Shown here piece after piece: positions 63,905-64,000 of a stretch of 64,000 bases of DNA. The DNA comes from Pedobacter riviphilus. GTDB taxonomy: Bacteria; Bacteroidota; Bacteroidia; Sphingobacteriales; Sphingobacteriaceae. The notes beneath the pieces were generated by a model. The model worked only from the letters and a program-made list of their open reading frames with translations, was not told where the DNA came from and ran no database searches. The position numbers and the translations under genes were made by a program. Positions within the stretch are counted from its first letter, which is position 1. Each line of letters opens with the position of its first letter. The stretch spans positions 3,658,001 to 3,722,000 of the forward strand of contig NZ_CP061171.1 of the NCBI RefSeq assembly GCF_014692875.1, in the 5' to 3' direction.

Positions 63905-64000
63905 TATTACCCAAAGAAAAGCGAACGTCCAATATCGTTTTTGTGCAAGTTGTTGGTGTCTAAAGAAATAAATTAACATCTGTAATTCCATTCTACTTTT
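63905..64000. other. Boundary-like sequence at the window edge
   Basis: 96 bases without a gene, with AAGCGAACGTCCAATATCG and GTGCAAGTTGTTGGTG (the latter recalls CGTTGG words in boundary 1). It probably starts the spacer to the next cassette. Confidence 0.3.

Overview
The window reads as a chromosomal segment of a Sphingobacteriaceae-type Bacteroidota, most like Pedobacter. The reasons are the low-GC coding style, promoters of the Bacteroidota type (TTTG, 19 bases, TAnnTTTG; clean examples before sucD and truA), an ECF sigma / FecR / TonB-receptor trio, a eukaryote-like NrdB, DUF4293, DUF2911 and Cys-rich CWC proteins, and many short hairpin repeats between genes. No rRNA, tRNA, CRISPR array or insertion sequence was seen. 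The identification rests on recall of families, not on any search.

Layout. 1-3.4 kb: the 3' end of a GH3 beta-glucosidase, an exported esterase, a YebC-type regulator and an SDR-type L-threonine dehydrogenase. 3.6-8.4 kb: ECF sigma factor, FecR-like anti-sigma factor and an STN-containing TonB-dependent receptor, which looks like a surface-signalling uptake unit. 8.5-21.0 kb: the most distinctive region, a run of plus-strand genes for oxidative sugar or glycoside processing. It holds a GMC dehydrogenase with its gluconate-2-dehydrogenase-subunit-3 partner and a cytochrome c, two Gfo/Idh/MocA oxidoreductases, a DUF1080 (3-keto-glycoside hydrolase type) protein, an NHS/NupG-like MFS transporter and five AP-endonuclease-2-like TIM barrels, most with Tat signals. 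One of these (hydroxypyruvate isomerase-like) has a broken frame at an A7 slippery run. I infer C3 oxidation of a glycoside in the periplasm, eliminative or hydrolytic cleavage of the keto sugar, then import and cytoplasmic completion.

21.4-34 kb: asd, a CDP-alcohol phosphotransferase-like protein, PBP4-type DacB, an ABC pair, a GNAT, a DUF2911 protein, eno, a FtsB/DivIC protein, a TRIC-like channel, a VWA-type membrane protein and an L,D-transpeptidase. 34-45 kb, mostly minus strand: fabG, a GIY-YIG protein bracketed by inverted repeats, the agmatine deiminase / N-carbamoylputrescine amidase pair, a flotillin-like protein, a CWC protein and nrdB-nrdA. 45-57.7 kb: RlpA, a sulfatase, MsrB, a small inverted-repeat element, sucD, a cupin, a VIT-family transporter, rlmF, a DctA-type symporter, isoaspartyl peptidase, an ABC exporter and truA. 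57.8-61.9 kb: a DUF4293 pair, an esterase lipoprotein and a DEAD-box helicase with a Gly/Arg-rich tail.

62-64 kb changes character. Small accessory genes (a GNAT with an overlapping 57-residue partner, then a PD-(D/E)XK nuclease-like gene whose frame breaks at an A-AAA-AAC heptamer) sit between non-coding boundary sequences, like a cassette array running off the window. The intergenic DNA carries several dispersed repeat families: four copies of a roughly 110-bp element, GGTYTGTG hairpins, AAGGTTTAAGG tracts, a 106-bp hairpin and a 398-bp element with imperfect 28-bp terminal inverted repeats.
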